64,000 nucleotides of DNA from Symsagittifera roscoffensis. Taxonomy: Eukaryota > Xenacoelomorpha > Acoela > Convolutidae. The stretch is from contig NC_087070.1 of the NCBI RefSeq assembly GCF_963678635.1, positions 24,477,419 through 24,541,418 on the forward strand, in the 5' to 3' direction. The position numbers and the translations under genes are program-made. This document shows positions 53,446 to 64,000 of the stretch, one piece after another. The notes beneath the pieces are model-generated. The model did no database searches. It was not told the origin of the DNA and saw only the letters and a program-made list of their open reading frames with translations. The first letter of the stretch is position 1. Every line of letters starts with the position of its first letter.

Positions 53446-54290
53446 TCGTTCATGTTCGTATTTGGAGAAGGCTATTTACGTTACTTTCAGCAGATGAATT
53501 TCAATTGAACTCAAAAAACGCATTATACCTAAGTGCATCAATATTTTAAGACTTTTTCCTCAAAAAAAAAACAAAAAAATCAGCAAGACTTATATAAGAG
53601 TCTTCACTACGTTCATTACTCTTAATAATCCAGAAAATCAAGATGTTATTAAAATTAAATTACATTCATGCTCTCAAAAACATTATTTGGGATTGATCGT
53701 TGGCTCTGACAGAATAATCTAAAAATGAAAATGAACACAGTGGCGAAGCTGATTTTCGCAATACTTGCGATGCAACAAAAACATTGGGTTACAAGAAAAG
53801 AAGTAGAAAAGATTTTTGGGCATCCTGTCATTATTTTGTTCCTCAAATTTATTCACTCTTTTCAACATTTTCTACTTTTTTTTCTACTCAGATTTTTTTC
53901 TACAAAATTTAACTTGAAAAAAACTCCTTAATACCAGATATGAGATGGTAGTTTATGAGAAAAAATGGAAAAATTTTTTGATGAAAAATTTAAATGGAAA
54001 ATTCTCCATAAAACCAGATATGAGATGGACTTTATGAAAAATAATTCGGAAAAGTTTGAAATAATTCTTTTTTCTAGGTAATCAGAAGGTCAAAAGTATC
54101 ATAGTAACCGCGGTTACAGTCATGAGTCCCTTCATCATTTATTCCAGTCAAAATCGTTGGTATTTTCTAGATATGAAAGTGATAATGATAAAAGAAAATG
54201 ACAAGTGTTTAAGTCCTTTTCAATTAAAATCGATACGGGTTACGTTTCTTCAATAAGAACACGCAAATCGACACGAGATAATATAATATA
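53446..54290. other. no gene recognised
   Basis: Contains a SINE-tail echo at 53738 (ACACAGTGGCGAAGCTGATT), the CTTCACTACGTTCAT word at 53606, and a doubled ACCAGATATGAGATGG (53933 and 54014). Otherwise AT-rich. Confidence 0.5.
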
Positions 54291-54296
54291 CAAGTG

Positions 54297-56970
54297 TTAG
54301 AAGTAAAAAATTTCGTCGAAAGTTATTTTGTCATTTATTGTTCCGAGCACGCAAGCGGCGTTCGCAATCTGTATTGCCAGGGAGATTCTCTGTTTTAAAA
54401 AGCTACCTGCTCTGGGTTCCTCAGTGCATATGCTTAGGTTCTTACAAAGCTTGCTCGAAAAAAACTTCTGTGCTGAGGCCGGCCGCGCCCTGAATTTCAA
54501 AAGCTAGCGGTTGAAAAAGTTATCCATCATTTACAAGATCTTTATACTTGTCAATTTTTCGCTCTTCCGCTTCAGCAGCAGCCGTACCAGGGTTACAAAC
54601 AGACCCGGCATTAATCCTACAAGGAGCTAAGGAGTCTACTACCGTTACATCCCACAAGAGCTGCTTACCATCTCTCAAACCGTCTGGTCGCTTCTGATCG
54701 GTCCTGTAGAGGTGTCGTGGTTCTAAAACAGACGGAATGTGAGTAGATGATAGACTCTGCTTTATAAGTGCATTCAGGTTTGAATGCCTAGAGAATCTCC
54801 CTGCACTTTTGAGGCAAGAAAGACCATGCCAACCATCCTCGGTAACGTCTTTTCCACACACGCATTTATGCCGTTCGCATATTTTTGATCCTAATCGAAG
54901 TGTTATCGCAATTCTGAGTTGTTGGTTCGACAGTTTTAACCTAAATTTTTGCCTGGGATGACGTTCAACCATTGGGAGCCAAATATATCTTGGAACGCGT
55001 TGAACCTTTTTACGTCCGTTGGTTCGAGTCGTAAAATCAAGTCTGCAATTTCGCTGTCAAAAATTGGCTCCGTCCAATTTTTTTGGATTTCATTTTCCGG
55101 AGCCATTTCAATTTTTCCAAGGTCAAACCACCGTTTAAGCGCATCATCATAGGTACCATCCACATGCTCCAAACCAAAGATTTCGCTCAAGGCATCTTTC
55201 GCTCCTACTGCTGAGGCTAAGAAAGCGGGTAAAGTGAGTAGACGAGCGGAAGAAACGCCCAAGCCACCTTTGGCTGCTGGGAGAACTGCTTGTAAAAACT
55301 GGTTATCATCCATTTTCACGTTAGTGACCTTGCATAACGAATTTCTTAATAATTTATCGTAGCGTTCCAAAAAATCATTTTGCAAAAAACAAGGGCTTGT
55401 ACGCAAAAAATATAGGAGTTTTGGCATGCTAAAGCAATTTTTCAGGAGGTAAAAACCATAATGGGCATCTAGTTTGTCAATGAAAACCGAAATTTTTCGT
55501 CGAGCAATTCTTTTCGACAAAGTTCGCCGATTGGAGATCCTAAAATGAGGAGTTCTTCTTTTGTTTTTATTTTTATTTTGCGGCATAATTTTCGAAATTG
55601 TGTTAAAATTGAATTATACTGTGTACTAGTAGTCGGTCCCAAAAAACAAAGCTCACACTTCTCAGTGTTTAAGCTCAGGCCGTAATTTCGTTCCAATTTC
55701 AGAATGTTTTAAGGTCCCGGAGTACTACCTTATAGTTGTCGGCTAAATTCCTATCATCTAAAAACCAGATGTTAATTTTCGACTCCAACTGTTTGACTAG
55801 TGTATGAATTGTTTCCGCAAAAAGGGGTGGGGCTTCAGGATCACCTTGCTGAGTTCCGTCTTCTGACATTATGCAAGGCTCGGAGAGGGCCTTGCTTCCA
55901 GCGCATTTAGACGCGATACGTCTCAGCGTGTTGCCTATGGCAATCGGTCTCAACCCTCCGTCTATCTTTATGAGGGCGATGAGCTTTGCGCCAAAAAAGA
56001 AAGGTCTTAGTGGTTCGGATATTTTGCCATCTCCACTTAAGTTTATCAGCTTAGTAAGCGATTTCAGAAAATTAAGTCCTGCACTGCCATTCGACTTACT
56101 AATAAGATCTTTAAAAATTTGAGGAACTATTTTATCAGGGCCTGCTGCTGATCCGTTTGGAAAGGACATTATCGCTTTGTATAGGTCGAAATCGGTTATG
56201 AAAAAACTATCCAACTTTTCTGGATTTGGAGCTGCAAATTTGGCTCGCTGCGGGTGCTTAGACAACAATTTTTGATAGTTATCATGTGAAAAAGGAGCTA
56301 TTTTGTCATCCGAAGCAGCAAGCCTTATTCCTCTCTTCACAATTCCTTCATTGAGCTTACTACTTATTAACTTTATTCTCTGCTCGAGGTCACTCAGAGG
56401 CGGGCTTGAAGCTTGGGGATGGGGTTTTGGAAGTGACACGTCATTTGCTCGAATTTTTTTATTTATCAGAGAGCTCATGCTTGTGGTCTGTTTGTGTCCA
56501 CTTCTTTTCGGTTGCTCCAAAAAAAACAAGAACGACGTTAAAAAAATTAGCCACTTTGTAACATCTTCTACATTGTAGACGATGTCATTTATTTTGTCCG
56601 ACAGACTTTCCGCCAAGGGAACACGCGAGTCTTTTGGTACTCTCTTGAGTACTCGGACATTTGAGATGGCTGTATTAACATAATTCTCTAGCACTAAATC
56701 ATTACCTATTGTTGCTTTATTAACAGATCTTACATCAGCGCATAAAGGACACTAAAACCATTGGGTTTTCTTCGAGTCGCTAAGAGAAATATTTACACAA
56801 CTGATATGATACCAACTAGAACAACAATCACATCTAATCCAATTTATCAGTCCTGAAGGTTTTAAGCAATCTTTGCTTGTACACTGTTTGTTGTTTTTCC
56901 TTATCTTGACGCAGCATAAAGGTAAAAAAAAAGGACTTTGACTGGACTTTAGGGGACTGAAATAACCCAT
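54297..56970 (-). pseudogene. decayed LINE: PHD finger, RT and restriction-like endonuclease
   Basis: Minus strand, pieced from several frames. 56970-56752: PHD-like finger (CTSKDC..., RCDCCSSWYHISCVN), interrupted by TAG just before CPLC. 56694-55699: RT N-terminal half with NGSAAGPDKIVPQIFKDL, GGLRPIAIGNTLRRIASK, GTQQGDPEAPPLF and catalytic WFLDDRNL. 55696-55469 and 55586-54936: RT thumb and GGLGVSSARLLTLPAFLAS. 54972-54520: HKCVCGKDVTEDGWHGLSC zinc ligands and RPDGLRDGKQLLWDVTVVD, a PD...D.T nuclease core. 54500-54297: EEPRAGSFLKQRISLAIQ, the usual C-terminal block. At least two stops and four frameshifts, so inactive. No AP-like endonuclease is seen; the C-terminal PD-(D/E)xK-type nuclease suggests a restriction-like-endonuclease clade. 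Confidence 0.8.
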
Positions 56971-56999
56971 GATAAGCGGTTAGTGGGAATTTTACAAAT

Positions 57000-57840
57000 C
57001 AGCAAATAAAAAAAAAAGACAAATAAATTAATTTAAATTTTAAAATCGAATTATAAAAATAAATTATGAAATCGAGCTTACAATAAATTCCTTTCCAAAT
57101 TATTTAAAATCGAATTATGAAATAATAGCCTTTTCTGAAGCCACAACTTCTTTCAGTAAAATTAGTACATAGCGGCTAATGCAAAAAGGATCCGCTAGTT
57201 ACGTAGCAGATTTAGACAACCCACACTTGTCAGTAAGCAGACAAATACTATTTTAACCAATCAGTCAGTCCACGCACAGGATAGATAGGGCCATACCAAC
57301 GCTATATAACTACATCGGCAAAACTTTATGAATAAACCAAGTCGTTTAAAAGCATCCAGAGAATTTTCAATTTAAGTCTACCCTCCGCGATTTTACCACT
57401 GCTGAAGTTGTCTATGTTATATACTTCCAGACAAACAAGAACACAAAAAGAAGACAAATAGGAGACTTTTTGAGACCAAAAAAAGTACTTGTGGGGAGCC
57501 GAGTACTTGCAGCTCTCCACAACTCGTACTCTTGATTGAAGCTAACACTGCAGATTGTCGTGGAGGGTAGACTTGACATAAGTTTAAGTTTCAAAAAACG
57601 GTCAAACAATCGAGAGTTTGCTTGTTCCCATGGTCATAGGTTTTTGCGAAAAAAATTGGGCGTAACCATTTCTGAAGGGAAGCAAGGATACCGATGCGAA
57701 TGCGATTGTATCGCTGCGATTGCGATTATTGGCCTTGCGATTTGGATTGTGGCTTCGGTGATTGATTTTTTTTTGCAAATTTGCTTTCATCTGCGATTGT
57801 TTTATGAGCATTTTAAAATTATTAAAAAGAATTGATAAAA
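57000..57840. other. no gene recognised
   Basis: AT-rich spacer between two LINE remnants. Around 57690-57800 there is a degenerate (TGCGAT)n-like stretch. The open frames in both strands are shadows of this composition. Confidence 0.5.
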
Positions 57841-57849
57841 AAAATTAAA

Positions 57850-59690
57850 ATTTTCAAGTCAAGTCAAATCAAGTTTTTTATGACCATTAGGCAGTGCCTC
57901 TTGTGGTCATTTCAAAAGTTTTTCCTATCTCCGTTGGAATTCTTACATGTCAATTCCAATCGCTTTCCAATGTTTGTCCAGTTTCCACTTGAATTCGTCG
58001 ATGGTCTTGCTTTGCACTGTTTCCTGTGGCAGATTGTTCCAGTCGAGAGGTGCTCTTATCGTGAAAAATTTTTTTCGCATTTCCAGATTTGCTTTACGTA
58101 CTACTACTTTACATGCGTTACCTCTAGAATCCCTATCATTCCGCTCGAATAGTCCCGCAGTGGTATTCCTATCATAAAAACCATAGCAGATTTAATATAA
58201 TTCTATCATTGCCCCTATTTTCCTTCTGTATTCCAGCGACGATAGATTCAGTTATATAAGGCGTTCGTAAAAGAATACATTTTTTATACCACTAACTAGA
58301 CGCGTTGCTCTTCTTTGTACGTTTTCAAAGGTCTTTTGTTGCTTGATCAACCTTGGGTGCCAGATTAAGTTCGCAAATTCAAGATGTGACCGTATCAAGC
58401 ATTTGTAGATGTTTAAAAAAACTTGTTTCGTGAATTTAGTGAAACTTTTTTCAACTACTGCTATCATGCCGTTTGCCTTATTGGCTTTTGTAGTGATGTG
58501 TGTTTCGAATGTCAGTTTGTTGTCAAGCCAGATACCCAAATTTTTTTCGAGTTGCACTTCTTTAATGCTTTCGCCATTGATTTTATAGTTCCTCTCCATA
58601 TTCATTTTCTTGGATCCTATTGTCATGTGAACACATTTGTTGAAATTAAAAGACAGCACTGGGCCGAGTACTGAACCCTGGGGTATCCCATTTTTACTGG
58701 GTGTCATGAGGATCTTGAATCGTTAATTACCACTCTCTGTTGTCGTCCCGAAAGAAAGTCTGTTATCCAGTTCAAGGTTCTTCCAGTTACTCCATACTGT
58801 CTCAGAACTCCGATCAGTCTTTTGTGTGGTACCGAATCGAAGGTTTTCTTGAAGTCCAAGTATATCACGTCGACATTTTCATGTTTGTTCATTGCCCTGG
58901 TGAAGTCATCAATTACTTTCAGGAGTTGTAAGTTCAGTGAACGTCCAGATCGAAAACCGTAATATGCGTTTGCTGTTAGCCCTTTTTCATTGAAATGATC
59001 CATTAAACGCTTTTGAACAATTTTTTCGACCAACTTGCAACATGTTGATGTTAAACTGATTGGTCTATAGTTATCTGCCATCGATTTTTTATCTTTTTTG
59101 AATATTGCAGAAATGTTAGCCGACTTCCAGTCTTCGGGTAATTTGCTTGTCTCCCAAGAGGTTTGGAAAATAATCAAAAGTAGTTTTAAGATGAATTCTC
59201 GTAATTCAAATAGGACCCTACGATGAGTTCCGTCTGGTCCAGGCGACTTTGAAGTGTCTAACCGATTGAGTTCTTCTCGGATGTCATTCATTGTTAGCTC
59301 CAGGTTGTCATCAATGCTGGCGGATAGTGGAGGGCTGATCTCCCAGTTACCCGGGAGTTCGTCAGTGAAAACCGATGCAAAGAAGTTTGAGAGCACTTCT
59401 GCCTTTATGTCATCTGTGTCAGTTAGCATACCACATGGTTTTATTAAAGCGGGGATTGATTCTCCTATGGTAACTTTTTGGTGCATGTAATTCCAGAACT
59501 TTTTCGGACTAGTTTTAACTTCTGATGTTATTTCTTTTTCACGTGTGGATGCCTCCGATCGCGTGGCAGATCTAACTTCATTTCGTTTGGTTATATATTT
59601 GTTAAATTTTCGGCTGTTTGATAATTTTTGAATGTTTTCCAAGCTTTCTTTTTTTTCTTTTATCTTCATGCGCACCGCCCTTGCTAGCTG
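57850..59690 (-). pseudogene. decayed CR1/L2-like LINE, RT catalytic block deleted
   Basis: 59675-58704 encodes the RT N-terminal two thirds: FFASVFTDELPGN, SKSPGPDGTHRRVLFEL, NYRPISLTSTCCKLVEK, YGFRSGRSLNLQLL, VIYLDFKKTFDSVPHKRLI, FLSGRQQRVVIND. A frameshift at about 58705 leads to 58707-58252: NGIPQGSVLGP runs straight into FNFNKCVHMTIGS, so the segment that should hold the YADD motif is missing. Then NLGIWLDNKLTFETHI and LIRSHLEFANLIWHPRLIKQ, and, past a stop, RDSRGNACKVVVRK...RAPLDWNNLPQETV, the standard C-terminal end. The 3' tail is TTGATTTGACTTGACTTGA, a short repeat typical of CR1/L2 3' ends. No endonuclease domain: 5'-truncated. Confidence 0.82.
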
Positions 59691-59858
59691 CTGCGTGTCT
59701 TAATTAGAGAATCAACAAACAAATACGCAGCAACAAATGAAGGCTTACGTTACACAAAATCAAAAAGAAACTAATCAACCGAACCTAACAACAGTTTTTG
59801 CTCGTAAGACAGAGAACAAAAAAGGATTGCGAGAGGCTGCAAAACTTGTTAACAATTG

Positions 59859-59878
59859 AATTGAATTGAATTGAATTA
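59859..59878. repeat. (TTGAA)n microsatellite
   Basis: Four tandem ATTGA units. On the minus strand (TTCAA)n lies at the 3' side of the RT fragment at 60368-60775 and may be its 3' tail. Confidence 0.7.
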
Positions 59879-59879
59879 A

Positions 59880-60775
59880 CGTATCAAAGTAGATTCAGCA
59901 GTAAAATAAATGTCAAGGAGTCAGATGAAGGATCTCTGTCAGTCAATTTTTGTCGGTCCTTCGGTCGACTACGCAGTTTCTCAGTATCTGACCGAATGTG
60001 TCAACTTTTTTGTTGCAGATTCTGCATTCACATATCGATTCTGGCATGTAGCAGTTAATGGATTTGCATATTTCAAGATAAAGTCCGTTTGATTAGTACC
60101 AAGCAATGGCACTTCTTGCTTCTCCTTAAGATTTGAACAAGTCGAGGAAGTCGTGGTCGAACAAATAGTCCAGCAGTCGTGTGGTTGACGTATATTTTGA
60201 GATTCTGGCCCACCTTTTTCAAAAGTAACCAATGATCGATTTTAAAAAATCGGGTTTTTTTTTATGAAAGGGGATAAAACATATTTAGCAGGTGGCAAGA
60301 TAACACTGTGCAACACTGTCTCAACAGTTGTAAAATTGATAATTTGTAAATCGACTTTGGCGGCAAGTTAATTTACTTGTTGGATTCCTTTTTCTTTCCG
60401 TATTTTATGATGAGCTGTTGCAGCATTCTGTGTGCTGATGCTGACACCTAGGTAGCAAAACGCATTGACGAACTCAATTTTTTCTCCCAGATACCGGAGT
60501 CTGGCAACATTTCTGAGCCTGCCACCATTTCGGAATTGCATAGCCTTTGTTTTTCGGACATTAACTTGTAAATTATTCTCCTGGCAGTACAACCCAAGTT
60601 TGTGTAAAGCAATTTTCACCTTGTATAACTCACCAGATGTAATCACTAGGTCTTCTGCATAAAAAAATACAGGTACATCCACAGCTTTTGAGAATATCAG
60701 GTAGGTTTTCGATAAAAATAGTGAAGAGCAAAGGTGATAGTTTGTCTCCTTGAGAAAGACTTGTTTACAATGATA
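59880..60775 (-). pseudogene. 3' fragment of a third LINE (RT with YAED)
   Basis: 60775-60690 in one frame gives SQGDKLSPLLFTIFIENL (RT motif with QG..LSP); after a frameshift 60682-60368 gives FFYAEDLVITSG (catalytic YADD changed to YAED), LYCQENNLQVNVRKTKAM and VNAFCYLGVSIST, all standard RT palm/thumb blocks. 60232-59981 may be the C-terminal region (LLGTNQTDFILKYANPLTA) but is not recognised. Inactive. Confidence 0.7.
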
Positions 60776-60789
60776 ACATCCCAGTCCGT

Positions 60790-61570
60790 CATATTTGACC
60801 TTGAAAATGGACCTTGATATGGAAATTTAATCCCTGATTTTGGGGCCAAAAGTAATTTTTTTTAAAAATTCGAATCGACCATGTCATGCTCAAGTTTCTC
60901 GCGACAACTGAAAATCAAAAGTTAAGATCCTCAGAAGATTCGAGATATAATTGCGGAAAAATTGACCGAAATTATTAGAGTAAGAATGCTATTCGCAATT
61001 TTACCAGAATATTCAGTACGAGCAGAGTTGTCTTGATCCCGACAGAATTCGGAAAAAAAGTACAATCGATTGGGCAAGAGTGAACCTTGACTGAGAAGGT
61101 GGACAGTTGAAGCTGCCCAAGGGTCCGGAGAAGAAAACTGCTTGAGCTAAACTTATTTACTTCAAACTTCTTCTAGAATTATCTTAGCTACGTTACTTAT
61201 TTGAATCTGGAGTTGTGTTGGTATGTGAGTACTGAATTTAATTTCTTCAGTGCATTTTATGTGATTATGTTGAGATAGGCGAAATTTACATTGATCCATC
61301 TGAAATGTATCAAAGGTCTACTGTCTAAAAAAACTGCTAAAAATACTAGAGCTTCAAACCCTGTTTTTAATGGCGTTCGCGTGTTTTAGGTATTTAGAGA
61401 CCTAGCCATGGGCGCGTTGTTATTTCTGGAGTGGGGGTGTTTTGGTAGTGGCCTTTAAGCGGTAACACGATTTGTAGTCTCATGTCTTCCACGAACCGAA
61501 TTGGCTCCGACTGAATGAGCTACAAAAGCACAAGAGATTTTGTCCCTGACCCTTGAGCCAATGGTTATAG
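60790..61570. other. no gene recognised
   Basis: No coding block; one TACGAGCAGAGTTGTCTTGA at 61016 recalls the right end of the 0.5-kb MITE-like family but is too short to call. Confidence 0.5.
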
Positions 61571-61574
61571 GGCC

Positions 61575-61740
61575 TGTTTTTCTTAACCTCATATGTGACA
61601 TAAATAGGCGACTGTTACATAGTGTTTTTATGTCGCTCCTGGGTCTTTAACGACATCAAGACTACGGGATCGAACTCACGTGACGCAGCTCCAGGCTACA
61701 TGCCCATTCTAGCTAACCGAGGCCGAGCTAACCGAGTGTG
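61575..61740 (-). repeat. tRNA-derived SINE (second family)
   Basis: Minus strand: A-box TAGCTAGAATGG (61704-61715) and B-box GAGTTCGATCC (61667-61677) at pol III spacing, followed by GATGTCGTTAAAGACCCAGG. An ACCGAGGCCGAGCTAACCGA duplication precedes the head. It differs from the tRNA-Lys SINEs in the LRRC71 introns. Confidence 0.7.
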
Positions 61741-61744
61741 AGGG

Positions 61745-62870
61745 GTCACTGAAGAACAGAAAAAACGGGTAAAAGAATAGAAATAGCAAAAACCATAAAA
61801 ATTTTAAAAAGAACAGTGGCTTTGATTTCCAGATTAGGTGCATTGGACTTTCATATTATATAATAGTATGCCCATACTACTTTCTAAAAAGGCCGATCGT
61901 TTCGATCAAAACAGCGAAAAAGCAGCAGGTGCCCGAATTCGGGGAGTTGAAAGGGTTTTAGATAGCCTTAAGCCTTCGAAGACCACTCGGAGACTTCATT
62001 GGAAGAGGTTAAAAGATGGACGGCAAAGTGGTTCGAAGGACAGGGATCCGGGAAACAGAAAAAGACTCCACTGGGAAGAGAACCCTAGTATTGTGACCAG
62101 AACAGTGAAACAGCAAGAAGGGATCACCGGGCGTGCTGTTTGGTCAAACAGAAATCGTTAAAATCCATTTGATACTATAGGGAATAAGGAGAATAAGCGG
62201 CACCCCACAATTTTGAGAAACTTTTCATTTGAGCAGAGCTTGGAAAAAGGTTCTACAGGTTTTCTTTTTAGAAGTATAGCACCTATCGCGCTTACGATAT
62301 TTTTCAGCCTAAATGGGGGGCTAGACAGGGGGAGCTTAGAAAGGGGCTGGTTAAGATAGAGGTTGGTCGTTGGAATTTGAAAAAGGGGTCTAATTATAAA
62401 ACGATACAATCAATATCGTCAATTTAGTTACAAAAGATTCAAAACAAGAGTCGGAACGCAAAGGTAACCGATAAGAAACTCAAAATAAAGTAGGCGACCT
62501 GGCAGAATCGGGTGGGGGATCGGAAATAGACATTTTTTTAGAGACCCAAAAGTAAATATCCCATAATAACGTTAGAAGGGGGAGGAAAAACGCGTGACAG
62601 TCAGGAACTAGACAATTGTTTTTGAAAAACGGCTTTTGCCGACATTGAATTTTAGGCATATACATTTTAAAAACTTTTTCTTCTTCAATTTTTATTGTTA
62701 TAGGAACAGATTTTAAAATTTTACGAAGATGCTTAGAATATAAATTGGTACATTTGCAATCATAACAAGGCTAATACTAGCCGCATTTCAATTTGCATTG
62801 GATTGTGAAAAGTCAGTGAAACTCAGTTAATATTCGGCGAGAAAACTGGGATTAGGGGGCATTTCACACG
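61745..62870. other. no gene recognised
   Basis: Includes purine-rich plus-strand frame 61838-62161 (107 aa, Arg/Lys-rich, no motif) and minus-strand 62158-62409. I do not recognise either and would not call them genes. Confidence 0.4.
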
Positions 62871-62872
62871 AG

Positions 62873-63872
62873 GTTCTGAGGGAACTTTGGGATACTAAAT
62901 TAAGTGTCCCAATACTTGATTTCCGGAGGTGGTACTGGGATAGTGAATTAAGTATTCCCACATTTGAATTTCAGTAAAGGGAAAATGTTACACGAGTTCC
63001 GGAGGTGGTACTGGGATAGTAAATTAAGGGTACCAACACTTGAGCCCTGAGATGAAAATTTAAGAATCCCAACACTTGAGTCCTGGGATAGTAAATTAAG
63101 GGTCCCAGCACATGAGTCCTGGCATAGTAAATTAAGGGTCCCAAGACTTGAATCCTGGGATAGTAAAATAAGTGTCCCAACACTTGAGTCCTGAGATAAT
63201 TATTTATGGGTCCCAACACTTGAGTCCTGGGATAGTATTTTCAGGGTCCTAACACTTGAGTCCTGGGATAATAATTTAAGGGTCTCAACAATTGAGTCCT
63301 GGAATAGTAATTTAAAGGTCCCAGCACTTGAATCCTGGGATAGTAAATTAAGTGTTCCAATACCTGGTCCTGCTATAGTAAATTAAGTGTACCAACACCT
63401 AGCCCTGGGATAGTAAATTGAGTGTACCAACACCTAGTCCTATAGTAAATTAATAGGAAATTAAGTGTCTCAACACCTAGTCCTGGAATAGTAAATTAAG
63501 TGTCCCAACACCTAGTCCTGGGATAGTAAATTAAGTGTCCCAACATCTAGTCCTGTTATAGTAAATTAAGTGTTCCAATACCTGGTCCTGCTATAGTAAA
63601 TTAAGTGTACCAACACCTAGCCCTGGGATAGTAAATTGAGTGTACCAACACCTAGTCCTATAGTAAATTAATAGGAAGTTAAGTGTCCCAACACCTAGTC
63701 CTGGGATAGTAAATTAAGTGTCCCAACATCTAGTCCTGTTATAGTAAATTAAGTGTCCCCCAACACCTAGTCCTGGTATAGTAAATTTAGTGTCCTAACA
63801 CCTAGGCCTAGTATAGTAAATTAAGTATCCTAACACTTAGTCCTGGGATAGTAAATTGAGTCTCGAAACACT
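62873..63872. repeat. 35-bp minisatellite array
   Basis: About 28 units of consensus TAGTAAATTAAGTGTCCCAA followed by CACCTAGTCCTGGGA. The left part is more diverged (AACACTTGAGTCCTGGGATA variant, AAGGGTCCC). In the right part a multi-unit block repeats at 63341 and 63559, a 218-bp higher-order period that includes a characteristic shortened unit with TTAATAGGAA. The open frame at 62971-63219 is the translated repeat. Confidence 0.92.
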
Positions 63873-64000
63873 TAACTTAGGAAAGAAAGACAAATGGACA
63901 AAACCGTGGGAATAGGGGAAGGGAGAGGCATGAATAACTTGTGGAAAAGTAGATAAAAACTAGGAAAATTAAGTTTTAAATCGGACTGTTAAATATATAT
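63873..64000. other. window end, nothing recognised
   Basis: Short unique AT-rich stretch beyond the minisatellite. Confidence 0.5.

Noticed and set aside
57536-58177. Plus-strand frames of 76-106 aa
   Set aside because: Antisense to the CR1/L2-like C-terminus (RAPLDWNNLPQETV) and to simple-repeat sequence.
62873-63872. CRISPR-like array
   Set aside because: Units are contiguous tandem repeats with no unique spacers, in animal DNA.

Overview
This is AT-rich nuclear DNA from an animal. Evidence: GT-AG introns, a 14-exon homologue of the axonemal/ciliary gene LRRC71, the 3' exons of a rhodopsin-type GPCR, tRNA-derived SINEs, several LINE clades and a Ty3/Gypsy-like LTR element. The mix (2A-peptide LINE, PHD-finger plus restriction-like-endonuclease LINE, tRNA-Lys SINEs) suggests an invertebrate, perhaps marine; the species cannot be named from sequence alone.

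Layout. 1-7740: no gene seen, but at least six copies of one about 0.5-kb MITE-like repeat in both orientations. 7741-11586: three tandem copies of a 1.28-kb unit, each with a G-tract and a 183-bp inverted-repeat element. 11784-12742 (+): last two exons of a GPCR (TM7, helix 8, tail), followed by a 347-bp TIR element. 13816-23645 (-): a 9.8-kb LTR retrotransposon with indistinguishable 1155-bp LTRs, PBS, PPT, gag and protease, but no visible RT, RNase H or integrase; it carries an unrecognised 224-aa ORF near the 3' LTR and a 3.2-kb leader with a dense one-strand GAAAC motif array. 23650-29980: AT-rich filler with old repeat debris.

29987-52272 (-): LRRC71, reconstructed from 14 coding exons (about 662 aa) whose splice phases all agree. 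Its introns are loaded with repeats: tRNA-Lys-derived SINEs, a second family always in the same orientation, a hAT-like CAGGGGCGGATC element, and in the first coding intron a near-intact LINE (47383-50952) encoding a 2A ribosome-skipping peptide, a PHD finger, an AP-like endonuclease and RT. This LINE appears to sit inside an older, decayed LINE.

54297-60775 (-): three decayed LINE copies in a row: a PHD/RT/restriction-like-endonuclease element, a CR1/L2-like element that has lost its catalytic RT block, and a YADD-type RT fragment. 61575-61740: another tRNA-derived SINE. 62873-63872: a 35-bp minisatellite with a 218-bp higher-order period.

How parts relate: only LRRC71 and the GPCR are host genes I can support; everything else recognisable is mobile or repeated DNA. 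The strongest unusual candidates are the 2A-bearing LINE and the pol-less but apparently young LTR element with its motif array and unknown ORF.
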